From Paenarthrobacter sp. (GTDB lineage Bacteria > Actinomycetota > Actinomycetes > Actinomycetales > Micrococcaceae): a DNA stretch of 64,000 nt. The notes beneath the pieces are model-generated. The model worked only from the letters and a program-made list of their open reading frames with translations, was not told where the DNA came from and ran no database searches. Positions 34,819 through 43,495 of the stretch are shown piece after piece. A program made the translations under genes and the position numbers. The stretch lies in the NCBI GenBank assembly GCA_031179305.1, contig JAPSHX010000020.1, positions 1-64,000 of the forward strand, read 5' to 3'. Position 1 is the first letter of the stretch. Every line of letters starts with the position of its first letter.

Positions 34819-35598
34819 ATGATCGAGCTCTCCATTGCCAACGGTACTGCCGAAATCGTCCTCAATTACCCGGACAAGCTGAACTCGCTCAACGAGGACG
34901 CGCTTGCCCAACTGGACAAGGCGTACGACGACGCTGCTGCCGCCGCCTCACGCGGTGAAGTGCGGGCGCTGCTGCTTCGCGGTGAGGGCCGCGCCTTCTG
35001 TGCCGGCCGTGACATCTCAGGAGTAACGCCGGAAACCGATGATGCCCAGGCGTACCTCGGCGGAATCGTTGAACCATTGCTGAAGAAGATGGCAGCATTT
35101 CCGGCACCCACCTTTGCCGCCGCTCACGGGGCTTGCCTTGGGGTCGGGCTGGGGCTGTTGTTGGCCACGGATGTTGTGTACGTGGCGGACAACGCCAAGT
35201 TTGGTTCACCCTTTGCCAAGCTCGGTGCCACGTTGGACTCAGGAGGCCACTGGTACTTCACGGAGCGCCTGGGCATGCACCGCACCCTGGACCTGATCTA
35301 CACTGCCAACCTCATTTCCGGCGCGGAAGCCGTGGAGCAGGGGATGTTCAGCCGGGCAATGCCGGCAGATTCCCTCCTGCCGGTGACCCGGGAGATCGTT
35401 GCCCGTGTAGCGACCGGGGCCACCGGCGCGTTCGTTGCATCCAAGGAACTCGTGGCCCACATCCGTGACCAGCGACTGGGCCTGTGGGCATCCATGGCAG
35501 AGGAAAACACGGAGCAGGCACGGCTGTGCAAGACAGACGACTACGCCGAAGGTTTCCGGGCCTTCCAAGAGAAGCGGGCACCGGTTTTCAAAGGGTAG
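34819..35598 (+). CDS. paaG: PaaG-type enoyl-CoA isomerase
   Basis: 259-residue crotonase-fold protein. The oxyanion-hole strand GRAFCAGRDISGV is near residue 60 and the second loop AAHGACLGVGLGLLLATDVV near 103. GATLDSGGHWYFTERLG near 136 has Asp where hydratases have Glu, which matches PaaG, the isomerase that converts the ring 1,2-epoxide to the oxepin. It is the sixth gene of the paa operon, 9 bp after paaE, with an AAGGAG ribosome site. The later pathway genes (paaZ, paaF, paaH, paaJ) are not in the window. Confidence 0.88.
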   Translation: MIELSIANGTAEIVLNYPDKLNSLNEDALAQLDKAYDDAAAAASRGEVRALLLRGEGRAFCAGRDISGVTPETDDAQAYLGGIVEPLLKKMAAFPAPTFAAAHGACLGVGLGLLLATDVVYVADNAKFGSPFAKLGATLDSGGHWYFTERLGMHRTLDLIYTANLISGAEAVEQGMFSRAMPADSLLPVTREIVARVATGATGAFVASKELVAHIRDQRLGLWASMAEENTEQARLCKTDDYAEGFRAFQEKRAPVFKG

Positions 35599-35724
35599 CT
35601 TTATTGGTCTGAGGCAGGGAGCGCCTTTCCGATTTTCACTATCCGTACCAAGGCGTGCGGCTTAAACTTAGCCACACGCATGAAACGCGCCTAGCGGCTC
35701 AGCGTGCTGAGAACGGAGAGCGCC

Positions 35725-35868
35725 ATGCTCCAGATGATCATGTGCAAGCTAAACCTCCACCACCGTTGGCACGTGGAATCCGCGGAGGATGGCAGCGGCC
35801 GGTATAGGCGATGCACCCGCTGCGGCAAATACGACCGGGACTGGGATGGCAGCGGCTTTATGCACTGA
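35725..35868 (+). CDS. Short CxxC protein (DUF1660-like)
   Basis: 47 residues, MLQMIMCKLNLHHRW then a HVESAEDGSGRYRRCTRCGK core, with a HRW pair and a C-T-R-C knuckle that may bind zinc with Cys 7. Small proteins with this layout (CKLxxHRW...YRRCxRCGK) recur in Arthrobacter and its phages, which led me to the DUF1660-like label; the function is unknown. GGAGAG precedes the ATG by 4 bases. Internal ATGs at 35734 and 35740 are alternative starts. It stands alone between paaG and the convergent lipoprotein gene. Confidence 0.7.
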   Translation: MLQMIMCKLNLHHRWHVESAEDGSGRYRRCTRCGKYDRDWDGSGFMH

Positions 35869-35880
35869 TCAGGCCCGGAT

Positions 35881-36330
35881 TCACCATCCGAAGGTGTTTG
35901 TAATGGCACGGTCGGTCTTGTAGTCGGCCTCATCCGGATAGGCCCACCGAAGGATTTTGTACTCGTCTCCGTGCCGTATTGCTTCAATGGCAACAAACTC
36001 CTGGTTCCCTGCCCGGTTGAACTCCACTACTATTCCGAGCACTTTTTCTTCCCCAGGCACCAACTGGTAGATTTTGGGAACCCAGATTATTGGCTGCGGG
36101 TCGGCTTCGTGCGTTGCTGCCATTTCCGCTTCGCTTTTCCTGCACTCATCCACGTTTTGTTCACTGGAACTGTCCAGAAGGTCGCAGAATCTGCCGTCGT
36201 GACCTGCCAAGGAGTAGGCGAAGGTAATTCCGAGGTCACTCGCTTTGGCGTCATCGTGCCCTTGGGCGCATCCGCTCAAGGGGAGCGCGGCTACTGCAAA
36301 CATTGCCACGAGTGCCAGGTACTTCCTCAT
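35881..36330 (-). CDS. Small lipoprotein of unknown function
   Basis: 149 residues. The signal peptide MRKYLALVAMFAVAALPLSG ends in a lipobox (LSGC, Cys 21). The mature part has a SNTF2/DUF4878-like feel: a helix with ITFAYSLAGHDGRFCDLLDSSS and a strand-rich half with VLGIVVEFNRAGNQEFVAIEAI, ending TFGW. I do not recognise a family with certainty. It follows the GH18 gene on the same strand by about 12 bp upstream spacing and may be co-transcribed with it. Confidence 0.75.
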   Translation of the reverse strand: MRKYLALVAMFAVAALPLSGCAQGHDDAKASDLGITFAYSLAGHDGRFCDLLDSSSEQNVDECRKSEAEMAATHEADPQPIIWVPKIYQLVPGEEKVLGIVVEFNRAGNQEFVAIEAIRHGDEYKILRWAYPDEADYKTDRAITNTFGW

Positions 36331-36342
36331 GCTGTGTTGCTC

Positions 36343-37908
36343 CTATTTGGCCGCTTCGCCCGATAGCACTCTGGCCAGTTCCTCAGGTGAGAGTTTCATC
36401 CACGCCGAATCTGTGGACCCCTGCAGCGCGGCTTCCGGACTCTGGGTTTGGACCCACCATTTAGCTTCGAAGACGTGCTGGCCCAGCATCACGCGGTCGC
36501 CCTTGTGATAAACGGTTGCGACTGACCATGTCGGATATGTTCCGGCGGGAACGGTGACTTCAGGCTTGGGCCGGTCGCCGGGCAGGACGGGGCCGATCAG
36601 TTTCCACGGCGCTGCAGCTCTGTCCGGGACGGGGTCGTTGGGAACCTCATCTTTGGTCCACCACTTGGCCTCGTAGACGTTGCCCTGCCAAACGATCCTG
36701 TCCGACTGCACGTACGTGGCCAAGGGAGACCAGATCGGGTAAGGGCTGGTAGCGGGGTCGTCCACTACTGCCGTGGCAGTGGTTGTGCCCGTCGGCAGCA
36801 CCGGCGCGGGGGAGTCAGCGGGTCTGGAGTCAATGTCGGCACCCAGCACGTCCGAGAAACGTGTGTCGCGCTGAGGCACGCCACTGCAAGCGTCGGACAC
36901 CACAGTCAACGTGGGATAGTTCGGGCCGCATTCGGCGTCCCGGTTCAAGGACCACATGGACATCCTGCCTATGCCTTTACCCTGCGCGAAGTCGTGCAGA
37001 CCTTGGGCGTCGGCGAGCGTGAAGACGTCGGCCACGATGTCGTTCTGGCCGATCATGGGGGTCAAGCCAATTTTGCGCCACAGGGTTTGTGTCCCAAGGT
37101 TCTGTTGCGCTGCGGAGTAGATATCACCGAGCTGGAGGTGAGTTGCCTCGGCTGCAGCGATTGAGGCCTGCAGCATGGACTGTCCGGCCACACGGCTTTC
37201 GCCGTAGTCCATGGTCATGATGTTCACGCCGGCCAATTCCACACCGGATGAGAGCATCTGCTCGACGGCGGCCGTCCCGTCTGCCGTCAGCCCCGCCGGA
37301 GCCACGGGTAGCGTCAGCCAGACGGAGAGGCTTTTGCCCTCGGCCCGCTTTCCTTGCTGAATCGCGCCGATGGCTTTGGCTTGCCGTGCGACGGCTGCCT
37401 TATCCGTCAGGGCGGTTCCTTCGATGTCGAGGTCAACGGTGTTGAGGTCGTAGCGGTCAACCACGGTCGAGTAGGCCTGCTGTAGCCGGTCGACGTCGGT
37501 GCACGCGGTGGCGAGTTCCTTGTTTGATAGCCCACCGAAGGAAACGGCGATGTCACCGCCGGTTTGCCGGAGTCTGGCAATGCGCCGGTCAAGATCAAGG
37601 TCTGAGGCGGCCGCGTCCAGGCTGTAGAAGGAGCCCCACGATGGCGTGCATCCGTCCTTGGGGTCGGCCACGATGAACGACAAAACCACCGACTTTGTGG
37701 TGTCGCTGACTGGCTGCTCGAACGCGTACCGAGGCGTCGCCGTCACATCGACGTACCCCGTGAAGAGTGAAGGTGATGCTGCTGCGGCGCGGGTGTCAGT
37801 GTAGTTACGCCAGGAAACGACGCCGGCACCCACCACTACCGCTATGACCGCCAGCAGCACGGAGAGCCGAATCCAGGACAGCTTTCGCCCAGGAAAGTGC
37901 TTGGACAT
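36343..37908 (-). CDS. Secreted/membrane-anchored GH18 chitinase-like protein with two CBM5/12 modules
   Basis: 521 residues. The N-terminus SKHFPGRKLSW is followed by one hydrophobic segment (LSVLLAVIAVVVGAGVVSW) acting as signal or anchor. The barrel (about 40-350) has the GH18 pattern: AVSFGGLSNKEL strand and LNTVDLDIEGTAL near residue 158, which keeps the D-x-D-x-E catalytic triad. Two chitin-binding type modules follow, each with a W-x5-Y...AKWW core (YEAKWWTKDE near 405, FEAKWWVQTQ near 470). It probably cuts chitin-like or beta-1,4-GlcNAc polymers. ATG 37908 is chosen for its GGGGGA ribosome site; upstream residues to 38001 look non-coding. It is divergent from the GT2 synthase gene. 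Confidence 0.88.
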   Translation of the reverse strand: MSKHFPGRKLSWIRLSVLLAVIAVVVGAGVVSWRNYTDTRAAAASPSLFTGYVDVTATPRYAFEQPVSDTTKSVVLSFIVADPKDGCTPSWGSFYSLDAAASDLDLDRRIARLRQTGGDIAVSFGGLSNKELATACTDVDRLQQAYSTVVDRYDLNTVDLDIEGTALTDKAAVARQAKAIGAIQQGKRAEGKSLSVWLTLPVAPAGLTADGTAAVEQMLSSGVELAGVNIMTMDYGESRVAGQSMLQASIAAAEATHLQLGDIYSAAQQNLGTQTLWRKIGLTPMIGQNDIVADVFTLADAQGLHDFAQGKGIGRMSMWSLNRDAECGPNYPTLTVVSDACSGVPQRDTRFSDVLGADIDSRPADSPAPVLPTGTTTATAVVDDPATSPYPIWSPLATYVQSDRIVWQGNVYEAKWWTKDEVPNDPVPDRAAAPWKLIGPVLPGDRPKPEVTVPAGTYPTWSVATVYHKGDRVMLGQHVFEAKWWVQTQSPEAALQGSTDSAWMKLSPEELARVLSGEAAK

Positions 37909-38125
37909 TAATCCCCCAACATTGAGACCCAAAATTCCAGCGAGCAGAGGTAAAGCCCGTGGGTGAGGCCAAGAACTGTTCCAACAAATTCCGTCGACCA
38001 AACGGGAATCGGAAGCTCCTGCTATCGATTACTATAAGGGCAATCGGCGACGCTTTTGTTACAGCAGGCGGACGTTCAACCGGCTACCGGCCGGAAGGCG
38101 CGGGTTCACAGTTTGATGGGGAATA

Positions 38126-40486
38126 ATGACGGACCAGTTGGTTGATTTATCCGATGTCGAGCGGGACACCAAAGAACTTCCCGCCGACCGTCTGGAAAAT
38201 ACAGGGCGAAAGCGGCAGTGGGGGGCGGAGCGGCGGTCCGAACCGTTGGCTATTGTTCACCCAACGCCGTCGTCCCGAAAAATTGTCCTTGGCAGGCTTG
38301 CCATGCTTGTGACGGTGGGTGCATGGCTTTATTACGTTGTCTCAACCATCATTCGGCAGCTTGTTGACAATCCAAACTCCGGATTCCGCTTCGGATTCGA
38401 GTCGATTTCGTACCTCATAGTCGTCACGTTCCTGACGTTTTCCGCCCTGATGTACCTCATGGCACGGCAAGGTGCGCTGTACCGGTTCAAGGAACACCGC
38501 AGGGTACCTCGGGGTGAACTTGATAATCACTTCGCTAACTACAAAGAGGCCGTCACGGTGTTGGTGCCGTCCTACGCCGAAGAACCCCAGGTTGTGCGGG
38601 GTACATTGTGGTCGGCCGCCCTTCAGGAGTTCCCGGATCTTCGAGTGGTGCTCTTGCTGGATGACCCTCCGCACCCCACCGAGCCGGAGAAGATCCACCG
38701 CCTTGAACAGACCAGGGCGCTGGCGGGGCAAATTGCCGATGCAATGGCTGCCCCGGCAGAGCGTGCCAACAATGCCTTGGCCACCTTCCGGGAGAGACAT
38801 GCGTCGCCCCTGGCAGAGGAGGCCCCTGCCACGGTCGAAGTGTACGAGCTCCAACTCCTGATCGCGGAGTATGAGGCAGCGGTGGAGTGGCTGGAAGCGA
38901 TGGCTGAGGCTGAAACCGTTGAAGACCATGTGGACGAGTTCTTCGTGGACCTGGTCATCATGGGACTGGCTCGCGAACTTCGCTTGGTCTTGTTGGCGCT
39001 GAACGCAGCGGAGGCTCAGAATACGGCTCCGAACCCGGAGCGAATGGAACAGCTCTACCTAAGGCTCACATGGATTTTCAACGTTCAAACCGAGACTTTT
39101 GAGCGCAAGAGGTATGCCAGCCTATCCCACGAAGCCAACAAGGCCATGAACCTCAACGCCTACATTTCCCTGATGGGCAAACGTTGGCGGCGGGAACAGA
39201 CTGCTGGAGGCGTGGTTCTTCGTCCGTCCCTGGTTCCGCATGATGACGATCTGTTGGTTCCGGACAGTACCTATCTGCTGACCTTGGATGCGGATTCCCT
39301 GCTGCTGCGGGATTATTGCCTGCGCTTGGTGTACTTCCTGGAATCTGCGGGTAACGAGCGCGTGGCAGTGACGCAAACACCCTATTCCTCATTCCGAGGT
39401 GCGCCTACCCGGATTGAGAGGATCGCAGGTGCCACCACGGATATTCAGCACATTCTGCACCAAGGCATGACATTTTATGGAGCCACTTTCTGGGTGGGCG
39501 CCAACGCAATTATCCGTAAACGTGCCCTCGAAGACATCGTTGAAGTTGAGACAGTAGGCGGGTTCGAAATCCGCACCTACATTCAGGACCGCACCGTCAT
39601 CGAGGACACCGAATCCAGCATTGACCTGGGCACTCACGGATGGACACTCGTGAATTATCCGGAGCGTCTGAGTTACAGTGCAACGCCACCGGATTTCGGT
39701 TCACTGGTGGTGCAGCGTCGGCGCTGGGCCAACGGTGGCCTGCTGATCCTTCCCAAGCTTTGGAACCAGCTCTCGCAGCGGCGACACCAGCGTCAACGGG
39801 TACTCATCCGCGAGGTTCTCCTGCGTGTGAACTACATGGCGTCGATTACCTGGGCAAGCTTCGGACTTCTTTTCCTGCTGGCTTATCCCTATGACAGCAG
39901 GCTCCTTAGCCCTGCGGTGTTTATAGCTGCGTTGCCGTACTTCCTGTGCATGGGTTCCGACCTTCGCGATTGTGGCCATCGCTTTAGCGACATTTTCCGG
40001 ATCTACGGCTTCAACCTCATTCTGCTGCCCGTCAACCTCGCCGGCGTCCTGAAATCACTCCAGCAAGGCCTGACGGGGGACAAGATCCCCTTTGTGCGAA
40101 CCCCCAAGGTCAAGGACCGGACAGCCGCCCCCGCCATTTATGTCCTGATTCCTTACGCCATCGTCGCATTCTCGGTACTTACTGTTTGGAGGGACGCCCA
40201 GCAGGGAAATTGGGGCAACGTTGCCTTCGCCTCACTTAATGCCGTGTTGGCCATGATGTGCATCCAGTCGTACATCGGCTTGTGGAACTCGGTGGTGGAT
40301 GTGGTCCTGGGAGCAGTCAATTGGCTTTACGTTTCGCCAAAGCCGAAGGCAAAGCCTGAATCGTTGGTTGTCCCCAAAACGGCCGAGGAAGTTGATTGGG
40401 AATCTATCCTCTACCACGGCGACCGCCGGCTCAACCGGGACCTCCGCGGCGGAACCGACCGCCGTCGTCGAATTTCACTTCGCTGA
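38126..40486 (+). CDS. Processive family 2 glycosyltransferase (cellulose/hyaluronan/chitin synthase-like)
   Basis: 786 residues. Two N-terminal membrane helices (about 53-75 and 88-112) precede the GT-A domain: VTVLVPSYAEEP near 145, VVLLLDDPPHP (first Asp pair) near 174, LTLDADSLLLR (DxD) near 386, IEDTESSIDLGTHGW (ED motif) near 493 and VVQRRRWANGG, the QxxRW acceptor motif, near 531. Four or more C-terminal helices follow, as in BcsA/HasA. About 150 residues of mostly helical, acidic sequence are inserted between the DD motif and the KAMNLN strand, which is unusual. No PilZ domain is visible. The polymer is unknown; the divergent GH18 gene hints at a GlcNAc-containing one. Confidence 0.9.
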   Translation: MTDQLVDLSDVERDTKELPADRLENTGRKRQWGAERRSEPLAIVHPTPSSRKIVLGRLAMLVTVGAWLYYVVSTIIRQLVDNPNSGFRFGFESISYLIVVTFLTFSALMYLMARQGALYRFKEHRRVPRGELDNHFANYKEAVTVLVPSYAEEPQVVRGTLWSAALQEFPDLRVVLLLDDPPHPTEPEKIHRLEQTRALAGQIADAMAAPAERANNALATFRERHASPLAEEAPATVEVYELQLLIAEYEAAVEWLEAMAEAETVEDHVDEFFVDLVIMGLARELRLVLLALNAAEAQNTAPNPERMEQLYLRLTWIFNVQTETFERKRYASLSHEANKAMNLNAYISLMGKRWRREQTAGGVVLRPSLVPHDDDLLVPDSTYLLTLDADSLLLRDYCLRLVYFLESAGNERVAVTQTPYSSFRGAPTRIERIAGATTDIQHILHQGMTFYGATFWVGANAIIRKRALEDIVEVETVGGFEIRTYIQDRTVIEDTESSIDLGTHGWTLVNYPERLSYSATPPDFGSLVVQRRRWANGGLLILPKLWNQLSQRRHQRQRVLIREVLLRVNYMASITWASFGLLFLLAYPYDSRLLSPAVFIAALPYFLCMGSDLRDCGHRFSDIFRIYGFNLILLPVNLAGVLKSLQQGLTGDKIPFVRTPKVKDRTAAPAIYVLIPYAIVAFSVLTVWRDAQQGNWGNVAFASLNAVLAMMCIQSYIGLWNSVVDVVLGAVNWLYVSPKPKAKPESLVVPKTAEEVDWESILYHGDRRLNRDLRGGTDRRRRISLR

Positions 40487-40527
40487 TCCTGGCAGCGATC
40501 AACGAAACAGGACAGTGAACGACGAAA

Positions 40528-40558
40528 CAGGGCCCCCGCCATCTGGCGGAGGGCCCTG
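40528..40558. terminator. Bidirectional hairpin terminator between GT2 and SLH genes
   Basis: CAGGGCCCCCGCCA and TGGCGGAGGGCCCTG form a GC-rich stem of about 13 bp with one bulge and a two-base loop. It sits between the convergent stop codons at 40486 and 40573, and TTGGTTCT follows on the plus strand. It probably ends both transcripts. Confidence 0.8.
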
Positions 40559-40572
40559 CTTGGTTCTAAACG

Positions 40573-43143
40573 CTAGTCGGACCAGATGCCTCCGTCGAGC
40601 AAGGCTACGGCGCTGTCGAGGATGCCATCACTGGTATCAGCAACAGCAATTTCCACAGTGACAGGTACGCCCGGCTGCACAGGAACGGAACACGTCAGGG
40701 CGGTGGTCATACCGTCCATGGCGGTGTTGAATCCGCTTGCGCCCGCGGCGTTGTCAATGTAATAGCTCTCATTCGTGTGATCGTTCACGCTGTTCACGCT
40801 GATTGGACTCTGGGTACCGGGTACCAACGCGCAGTTGGTTCCATCGACGAAGACGCCCATGACGTCGTTGTAGTCGCTGCCCACGTATTCGGGGTATTCC
40901 TCGCTGGCAAAGAAGTAGCGAACATGGAGGGTGTCGCCTGAAGGAATGATCTTGGCCCAGTAGGAGGCCGCATCAAAAGTGGGCAGACCGCCGATGAAGT
41001 TGGACAGCGTGGTGTTTCCCGGTGTTCCCAGATCGCTGGAAGCCTGCTGATCGGGTGTGCCAATGGAGTTCTGCATGTTGCCCGTGGACAAGATCCATGC
41101 GGCGCCACCGGGACCATAATCGGTTGCCCTGCCCCACTGGGACGAGTCACCAGCTCCGCCGTCGTCTTCCACGGTGATGCCGTCCCCGAATACTTCCGCT
41201 GTGACGTCATCAACGGGTGGCGTGACGGGCTTGCAGAGTTCACCTTCCCAGAGAACCAGGTTCTTGGTGATCTCCTTCTTCCACTCGTCAGTCAGCTTCA
41301 TGCCAAAGACTTCGACGCCGGCGACCACACCTATGCGGCCAGCCAGGCCGACCTCGTGCGCGCAGGTTTCCGGGCCGGTGGCGTACTTGGCGTATGTGTC
41401 GAGTCCACCAGTGAGACCTGCGATTCCGTATAGCTTTGCGGTCAGGGTGGGGCCGATGGTCACTGAAGATTCACTGGTCAGCTGAGGGCCTTGGAATGTT
41501 GCTTCGGCATTGCCGCCGTACTCAGCGACGGGCTGGAAGTTGCCGTCTTTGTAGGACATGCCAACCGTAGTGGTCGCAGATGCTGCCGCCGTGACGTAGG
41601 TATCTGCGGTCCATTCGCTCTTGGCGTTGAGGTCGATTGAGGAAATGAACTGAATGTCCACGGGGACCGGGCCCACTTGGATATGCGCCCAGGTGTTGAC
41701 CGTGCCCAGGTTCTTTTCCGCTGTTCCAGTGAGGGTTCCCGTTGCCCGGGCAGTTGTTTCGGCGGACAAACCAGTGTCCAGAGTGAACTTCGCTTCTTTC
41801 AGTGACGCCCAGTGAATATCCACCTCTGCGTTGACAGCAGAATCAACACCGAATTCACTGCTGAGTGCCAGAGTTCCGGTGCCTTCCACATCCACTGTCT
41901 TCCACGCCGTTCCCGTTGCGGATTTGCTCAGCGTGTCAGAGAATTTGAAGGTTTTCTCGAAGATGGGCAGGGACACATCACTGGTTGTGGCCAATTCGTC
42001 TGCTGGAATTCGACCCCCTTTGCGGTTCAGAGGAGCCGCAGAGGCCTGGTCGTTATCGATGATCTCGACACCATCGGCCGGAATGAACTCCTGCTTGACG
42101 ATGGTGGTGGTCGGGGTCACCAAACCATTGGTGTCGTAAATGGCGTCCGGCAGAGTGGCCTGTTGGACAACAGCTGTCTGCTTACCGTCGGATGCATTAG
42201 TAACCTGCTGAACGCGAACCAACATACCGTCCGGGGTGAACTCCGAGAAACCCGAAACAAGCACGTTGCCGGGGTCTATATCCGGAGCTCCCGCACCCAC
42301 GGAGTTGAACGTGATGATTGTGTCGCCCTGAACGTATTCTTGGGCCAGGGTGGTGGTATCAATCACCAGGGTATCCGGAGATGTCACAACACCATCTGCT
42401 GCAGGGGGCAGGGATAAACGGTACAAGTATGCCGCCATGGCGTCGCGGTTGATGGGTGAGAGCGGGCGGTAGGAAGCCGTGCCGTTTCCGTTATCCCAAC
42501 CCGTAGCGATTCCCTTCGCGTGGAGCCACGAAATCTCAGAGAAGAACTGCGTTGTGCTGGTGATGTCAGAAAACGGAGGCGTTGCTGGTGCCTGGAAATC
42601 AGGCTCGTTCTCAAAGCGATAAAGGAAGGCCGCCATGGCGTCGCGGTTAATCGGGACTGTGGGGCGGTACTCCCGTTTACCGTTTCCTGCATCCCACCCG
42701 GTGGAGATTTCCTCCTGGTGAAGCCATGCCATTTCCTTGTAGTGCTGTTGGCCGGGACTGACGTCCTGGAAGGGTGAGGTGCCGGGCGCCGTGAAATCCG
42801 GTGATCCCGCCAGGCGGTAGAGGAACGCGGCCATTGCATCACGATTGATTGCGATCAGTGGTCGGTACGTACCGTCGGACCAGCCGGTGGAGATGCCCTC
42901 ATTCGCTAGCCAGGACATTTCTTTCGCAAACATCATGCCTGCGGGTACATCGGTGAACGTCACGGCATTTTCTGTTTCGCCGGCGGCTGTTGCTGCCGTC
43001 TGGCCGGTAAGTACCAGGGAGGCACAAAAAATGCCGACCATGACGGTTCGGCTGGATCGGGAAAGGTGGGTCCTTCGGGGGTGCCCGGCTTTGGGGCTGG
43101 GCATAGGTGTATCTGGTGGTGTGCTCAAGGGGCGCTCTCTCAT
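40573..43143 (-). CDS. Secreted SLH-domain surface protein with choice-of-anchor L-type C-terminus
   Basis: About 856 residues. A long basic N-terminus and a hydrophobic stretch (VMVGIFCASLVLTGQTAATAA) give a Sec signal. Three SLH-like repeats follow (about 60-235), each ending RDAMAAFLYR with a WLHxxxISTGWD-type middle; SLH domains bind pyruvylated wall polymers or act as surface anchors. A beta-rich region (about 240-590) holds several SATAT/TTVG-like stretches, and the last 220 residues contain YFFASEEYPEYVGSDYNDVM, the signature of choice-of-anchor L domains. The start is uncertain (ATG 43143 or 43104) because neither has a good ribosome site. The ligand or role is unknown; adhesion is a guess. 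Confidence 0.85.
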   Translation of the reverse strand: MRERPLSTPPDTPMPSPKAGHPRRTHLSRSSRTVMVGIFCASLVLTGQTAATAAGETENAVTFTDVPAGMMFAKEMSWLANEGISTGWSDGTYRPLIAINRDAMAAFLYRLAGSPDFTAPGTSPFQDVSPGQQHYKEMAWLHQEEISTGWDAGNGKREYRPTVPINRDAMAAFLYRFENEPDFQAPATPPFSDITSTTQFFSEISWLHAKGIATGWDNGNGTASYRPLSPINRDAMAAYLYRLSLPPAADGVVTSPDTLVIDTTTLAQEYVQGDTIITFNSVGAGAPDIDPGNVLVSGFSEFTPDGMLVRVQQVTNASDGKQTAVVQQATLPDAIYDTNGLVTPTTTIVKQEFIPADGVEIIDNDQASAAPLNRKGGRIPADELATTSDVSLPIFEKTFKFSDTLSKSATGTAWKTVDVEGTGTLALSSEFGVDSAVNAEVDIHWASLKEAKFTLDTGLSAETTARATGTLTGTAEKNLGTVNTWAHIQVGPVPVDIQFISSIDLNAKSEWTADTYVTAAASATTTVGMSYKDGNFQPVAEYGGNAEATFQGPQLTSESSVTIGPTLTAKLYGIAGLTGGLDTYAKYATGPETCAHEVGLAGRIGVVAGVEVFGMKLTDEWKKEITKNLVLWEGELCKPVTPPVDDVTAEVFGDGITVEDDGGAGDSSQWGRATDYGPGGAAWILSTGNMQNSIGTPDQQASSDLGTPGNTTLSNFIGGLPTFDAASYWAKIIPSGDTLHVRYFFASEEYPEYVGSDYNDVMGVFVDGTNCALVPGTQSPISVNSVNDHTNESYYIDNAAGASGFNTAMDGMTTALTCSVPVQPGVPVTVEIAVADTSDGILDSAVALLDGGIWSD

Positions 43144-43495
43144 AAAAATGAAACGGGCAGCCGCCAATTGCCTCATTGACGGAAGACCAGGGTGCGAACG
43201 GAATTATTGTGAGTCATTTAGAGCTGCTTTGCGGTACTGAGCTATCGCAAAGTAAAATATTTCCTGACTACTCCAGCAGACTTCGCATGCAAACGAATTA
43301 CGCTGTTGCCGTGATCATAAAGGTCTTTTAGTTATTAAGTCCATATGCACCCCGAGTATGAAGCAAGGGGCCTGTCTATTGCAGCGTCAACAAGGTGGTG
43401 GCTGAGTAGATCACTTCTGTGCGGGCAATGCCTCGCTCGACGGCTGGATCCCTGTTGGCTTAAAAGCTCCTGCGGACCCGGAAAGTACTGTGTGT
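43144..43495. other. AT-richer intergenic region upstream of the SLH gene
   Basis: 352 bp with no supported gene; AAAATATTT, TTTTAGTTATTAAG and similar stretches make it locally AT-rich. It must hold the SLH promoter (minus strand) and the end of the sigma-fusion transcript. It contains a CTTTGCG/CGCAAAG inverted repeat at 43227-43252. Confidence 0.6.
43227..43252. promoter_or_regulatory. Inverted repeat upstream of SLH gene
   Basis: CTTTGCG at 43227-43233 and CGCAAAG at 43246-43252 are perfect reverse complements with a 12-base spacer, about 85 bp before the SLH start codon. It could be an operator or a leader hairpin. No regulator can be named. Confidence 0.5.

Noticed and set aside
33592..34911. 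439-codon open frame antisense to paaE
   Set aside because: paaE is certain from its FAD, NAD and ferredoxin motifs; the antisense frame has no domain or ribosome site.
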